Positions 61,079 to 64,000 of a stretch of 64,000 nucleotides of DNA are shown here, piece by piece. Where the stretch lies: the NCBI RefSeq assembly GCF_029873635.1, contig NC_080426.1:51598093-51662092 (forward strand), read 5' to 3'. The position numbers and the translations under genes were made by a program. Each line of letters begins with the position of its first letter. Positions within the stretch are counted from its first letter, which is position 1. The notes below the pieces were generated by a model that searched no databases, was not told the DNA's origin, and saw only the letters and a program-made list of their open reading frames with translations. Source of the stretch: Malania oleifera. Taxonomy: Eukaryota > Streptophyta > Magnoliopsida > Santalales > Ximeniaceae.

Positions 61079-62265
61079 TAGGGTGTTGTTTGATTCAGGG
61101 GCTAGCCTAGGCTAACAAATCCTAGCCTATGTTTGGCGCAATGCAATGGTGGTACAGGACTGGCTAAGAAGATAGAGCTTAGCCCCTTTATCTAGGACAA
61201 GGCAGGCCAGTCCCCTCCCACCAGCTTGCTCCAGCCAACCAAAGAAGGAACCAAATGGATGACCCTCAATCACGCCATCACTGTTACAATCAGTGCCTCT
61301 GTCATCTTCTGGCACTTGACAAACAAGCAGTTATCTCCAAGACTCCTCATGACCTCCTGCAACTACTCCACTGATATTGACATGTTGCCATCGATGTCGT
61401 ACACCGAGTACGTGCCCTTCAGATTTTCTAGGCTTCGTGGAAATCATCATGTTCAATTTGATGAACTCGTCCAGATCAATGTACCTGCCACCGTCCATTT
61501 CAAACTCAACGATCATCTAGGGAAGCTCTTCCTCCGTCAACGGATGGCCCAAACTCCCCATAACCTATCCCAACTCCAAAAACGAGATCTTTCCGTCTCC
61601 ATTCATGTTAAATCTCTTGAACATCAGCTCGAGCTCTTCAAATACAGGATCTCAAACTAGCAGAATCGGATCTCGATCCAACCAGGGTGGCATTGGCCAA
61701 CGAATTGGATTCCTTCTTATGGAAGAAGAAAGCTTGAAAGCCCATGATTGAAACATAGACTAGGATTTGAAATTAGGTGGTAGAGAAGAAAAGAAAAAGA
61801 AAACCCACTAAGTAGAAATAGGTTTGCGATCTGAGATAGAATGAGGATAAAAAAGAAGATTGAGCATATGGATTGGAGAGCGAATATGGGATGAAAAAAA
61901 TGGAGCTAAAGGGGAGAACTGTAGAGGGAGATGGGATTGGGATTTGGGCATGAAGAAGATCTTTTCCATCGTCAAAATAGTCATTGTTTTTATATCTGGA
62001 GGGTGCGGTTTGTTTGTACCGGTTGGAGACCGGTTCAACCGAGGGACTAAGAATCTTCAACTTTATTGCTGTAATATTCAATGTGGAGAAAATTTTAATT
62101 TTAATATATCTTTTTGGTAAAGGCTATTTTAGTCATTTAAATTATTAGCCTTTTCAATAAGTGTCCTAATTTAAAGATGGGATAGGATAGCAACCTTAGC
62201 CAATCCAATTTAGTATAGTCCAATTCAGTCCGGCCCTATAAGCCACAGCCACCAAACCAAATGCA
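61079..62265. mobile_element. Small TIR-bounded segment carrying a calmodulin-like pseudogene
   Basis: The left edge GGGTGTTGTTTGATTCAGGG and the right edge, read in reverse complement as GGGTGCATTTGGTTTGGTGG, are similar inverted ends. They are flanked by TTA on the left and TAA on the right, close to the 3-bp TWA duplications of PIF/Harbinger elements. The interior holds the CML pseudogene and a possible piece of its upstream region. Harbinger assignment and gene capture are inference. Confidence 0.4.
61230..61645 (-). pseudogene. Calmodulin-like (CML25/26-type EF-hand) pseudogene
   Basis: The minus strand can be followed through all four EF-hand positions of a plant CML: ELMFKRFNMNGDGKISFLEL (EF1), then LGHPLTEEELP, MDGGRYIDLDEFIKLN (EF2), YSVYDIDGNMSISVE-stop-LQEVM (EF3) with MRSLGDNCLFVKCQKM, and CNSDGVIEGH (EF4). 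At least three in-frame stops (after LELG, after EEELP, after SISVE) and two frameshifts (after KPRKSE and after QKM) are present, so it encodes no functional calcium sensor. The EF1 loop still reads NMNGDGKISFLE with most calcium ligands kept. Linker sequence fits the CML25/26 subfamily. Confidence 0.75.
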
Positions 62266-64000
62266 CCCTAAGGCTTTAACCATAGAAAATTGGCCTTAGA
62301 TGAAAAATTGACTACCGTGATTCAGCTAGTTATGCAGCTTTTTATAAGAGCATAAATAACTACTAAAGGAGAATCAAACAGACAAATCGTACCAAAGGAA
62401 GCTTGAGTAAGAAAACAACACTAGGGGAAGTGAAGCAAAACAATATAGAATGAGCCAAGAAATGATCAATGGAATAACACAAGAAGTGCAATAGTATTAA
62501 AAATAATGTCTCTCATGCCTAGAATACTACGCATCAAACCTAAATTCAACTCCTTACAAACTTAATATAAACTAAATTTAACTCCTAATTGAGTTAGGAA
62601 TGCAATAATTTTAACCTTTATCTCTTCATTGGGTGAGGTTTCTACCATCTGAGCGACATTAGTTGTGATTTTCTAAGTTTTAAACACTTATTAGCGAGTT
62701 TCTAGGTCTATAATATTGAAATTTATGAAAGCATAACATTTAAATGCATTTCTTATACTTATGTGGTTGGTAGAATCTTACAATGCTATGCATAGAACAC
62801 CAATTTGAACAAGATCTAATGGGATATTACTCTACAAAAAAAATTAAAAAATGTTTAGCATCTACCATTCAAAAAGAATAAAAGAAACTCCAAATAAGGA
62901 AAGAAACTAAAATTATGCCAAACAAACAAAGAAGCAAAACCATACAAGGATGTTTTGTCTACCTCGCTTTGAAAGCGGGAGGAATACTTCGGCTAAATGC
63001 CTACCCAATTCACTACTTTGACATATGAGGAAAACACAAAAAAATGAAGCATGCCTCTCTAACCAGTGTAATATGTCTCACAACAATACAAGCTCTTTCA
63101 AATTCAACGGTTTCTTTTATTTCATTCTATTAATTAAATATGTTCTGCCTAGAAAAGATAGGCGATAAATTTCTCTACCTAAAATAATAAAAATTAGCAT
63201 TCACTAGATTAGGTGAACTTCATATGAATGAACAGAAGATATTTATGGATAACAGAGAGTGCACACATTAAATTTGTTTTGTTAACATCATAAATTAAGC
63301 CAAGAAAGGATTGTAATACACACAATAATCAACCCAACCGCAGATAAAGGATGAGGATTGCATTAGATAGCTGACTCCAGACATAAAACTTTGTTGGATC
63401 AATAATGTGGATGCTTGTAGGACGCAGGTTTAAAGTATTTTGGAGGGTCCAATTGACATGCATCCAGTATGAATTCCTTTCTTCTATCACTTAGGAGTGC
63501 GCGAGATGAAAGGCTCACGCCTGCCCAGTTTCAAAGGTCAAGGGAGCTAAGTTATACCTCAGGTTAATTAACTTAAAATTCAAAAAACACTTCTCAAATT
63601 AGCTAATATTTTTTTTTATGTACAAAGACTGAAGTCATTAAGGGCACCAAAGGGTGTACAAAATAGAAACAAGAAAAATCACCCTGTCAAGAAAATCGAG
63701 AATTGTGCAAGTGTCTACCATGTACAAGTCATAATACCAACTGTTCAAGAAAAAAATTCACTAACAATTATCAGTAGGAAGGCTCAAAACAGCTCTTTTA
63801 GACATGAAATTTGGATTAACATAACTTTCATGGCCAAAGAAGCCTATTGATAAACACTATACTGTCAACTATCAAACCAAACAAATCCAAATAAAATAAA
63901 ATAAAATAATACAATAGTCATTTAGAACGAAACATTCCATTAAACTAGTAGTGTCAACCTCATATTTTATGTACCCAGGACTGATGGATGACTAGCTCAT
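62266..64000. other. Gene-free right end
   Basis: No gene recognised. The stretch is AT-rich with ordinary intergenic or intronic composition, and an (AATAA)n patch near 63,894-63,909. Confidence 0.5.

Noticed and set aside
61226-61660. 144-codon plus-strand open frame
   Set aside because: It is the antisense shadow of the calmodulin-like pseudogene, whose EF-hand motifs are on the minus strand.

Overview
This window reads as nuclear DNA of a flowering plant, most likely a eudicot. It is AT-rich and packed with Ty1/copia-type LTR retrotransposons whose primer-binding sites match plant initiator Met-tRNA. It also holds Mutator-, Harbinger- and LINE-type remnants, a plant-specific cytokinin response factor gene, and the last exons of an intron-containing ubiquitin-conjugating enzyme gene. 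No bacterial or organellar genes, rRNA genes or CRISPR arrays were seen.

Layout. 1-8,707: a minus-strand LTR retrotransposon with ~1.94 kb LTRs. It has a decayed gag and a second ORF resembling a plant transposon-protein domain, but no recognisable protease, integrase or reverse transcriptase. 8,708-11,480: repeats and LTR fragments. 11,481-20,003: a minus-strand Ty1/copia element with a full set of broken gag-pol domains; one of its LTRs is split by a gypsy-like solo LTR. 20,320-27,730: a second, more degenerate member of the pol-less family seen at 1-8,707. About 27,736-36,238: an ~8.5 kb Mutator-like element with long terminal inverted repeats. It contains the N-terminal part of a MULE transposase, an Alfin-like gene fragment, a 149-bp tandem array and a 270-bp TRIM element sitting inside its right terminal repeat. 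37,278-38,100: a second small TRIM-like element and a further LTR edge.

40,427-41,871: the one complete protein-coding gene, an intronless cytokinin response factor (AP2/ERF group VI) on the minus strand, with two upstream ORFs and a TATA box. 43,733-45,994: a plus-strand solo LTR of the family seen at 1-8,707 and 20,320-27,730. 47,261-48,915: a truncated gypsy-like LTR. 49,260-52,079: a decayed plus-strand Ty1/copia element. 53,742-54,809: the two last exons and polyadenylation signal of a UBC8/UBE2D-type E2 gene on the minus strand. The 5' exons of this gene were not found, so 54,810-64,000 may be one very large intron or upstream DNA. That stretch holds a MITE, an RTE-type LINE remnant, and a calmodulin-like pseudogene inside a small TIR-bounded segment.

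Only the CRF gene and the E2 exons look functional. Nearly everything else is transposable element in various stages of decay, with nesting that gives relative ages: gypsy solo LTR into copia LTR, TRIM into MULE, MITE into a tandem repeat. The most unusual structure is the pol-less retrotransposon at 1-8,707: its second ORF is preceded by a copy of the motif array plus TATA box that otherwise marks the LTR promoter.
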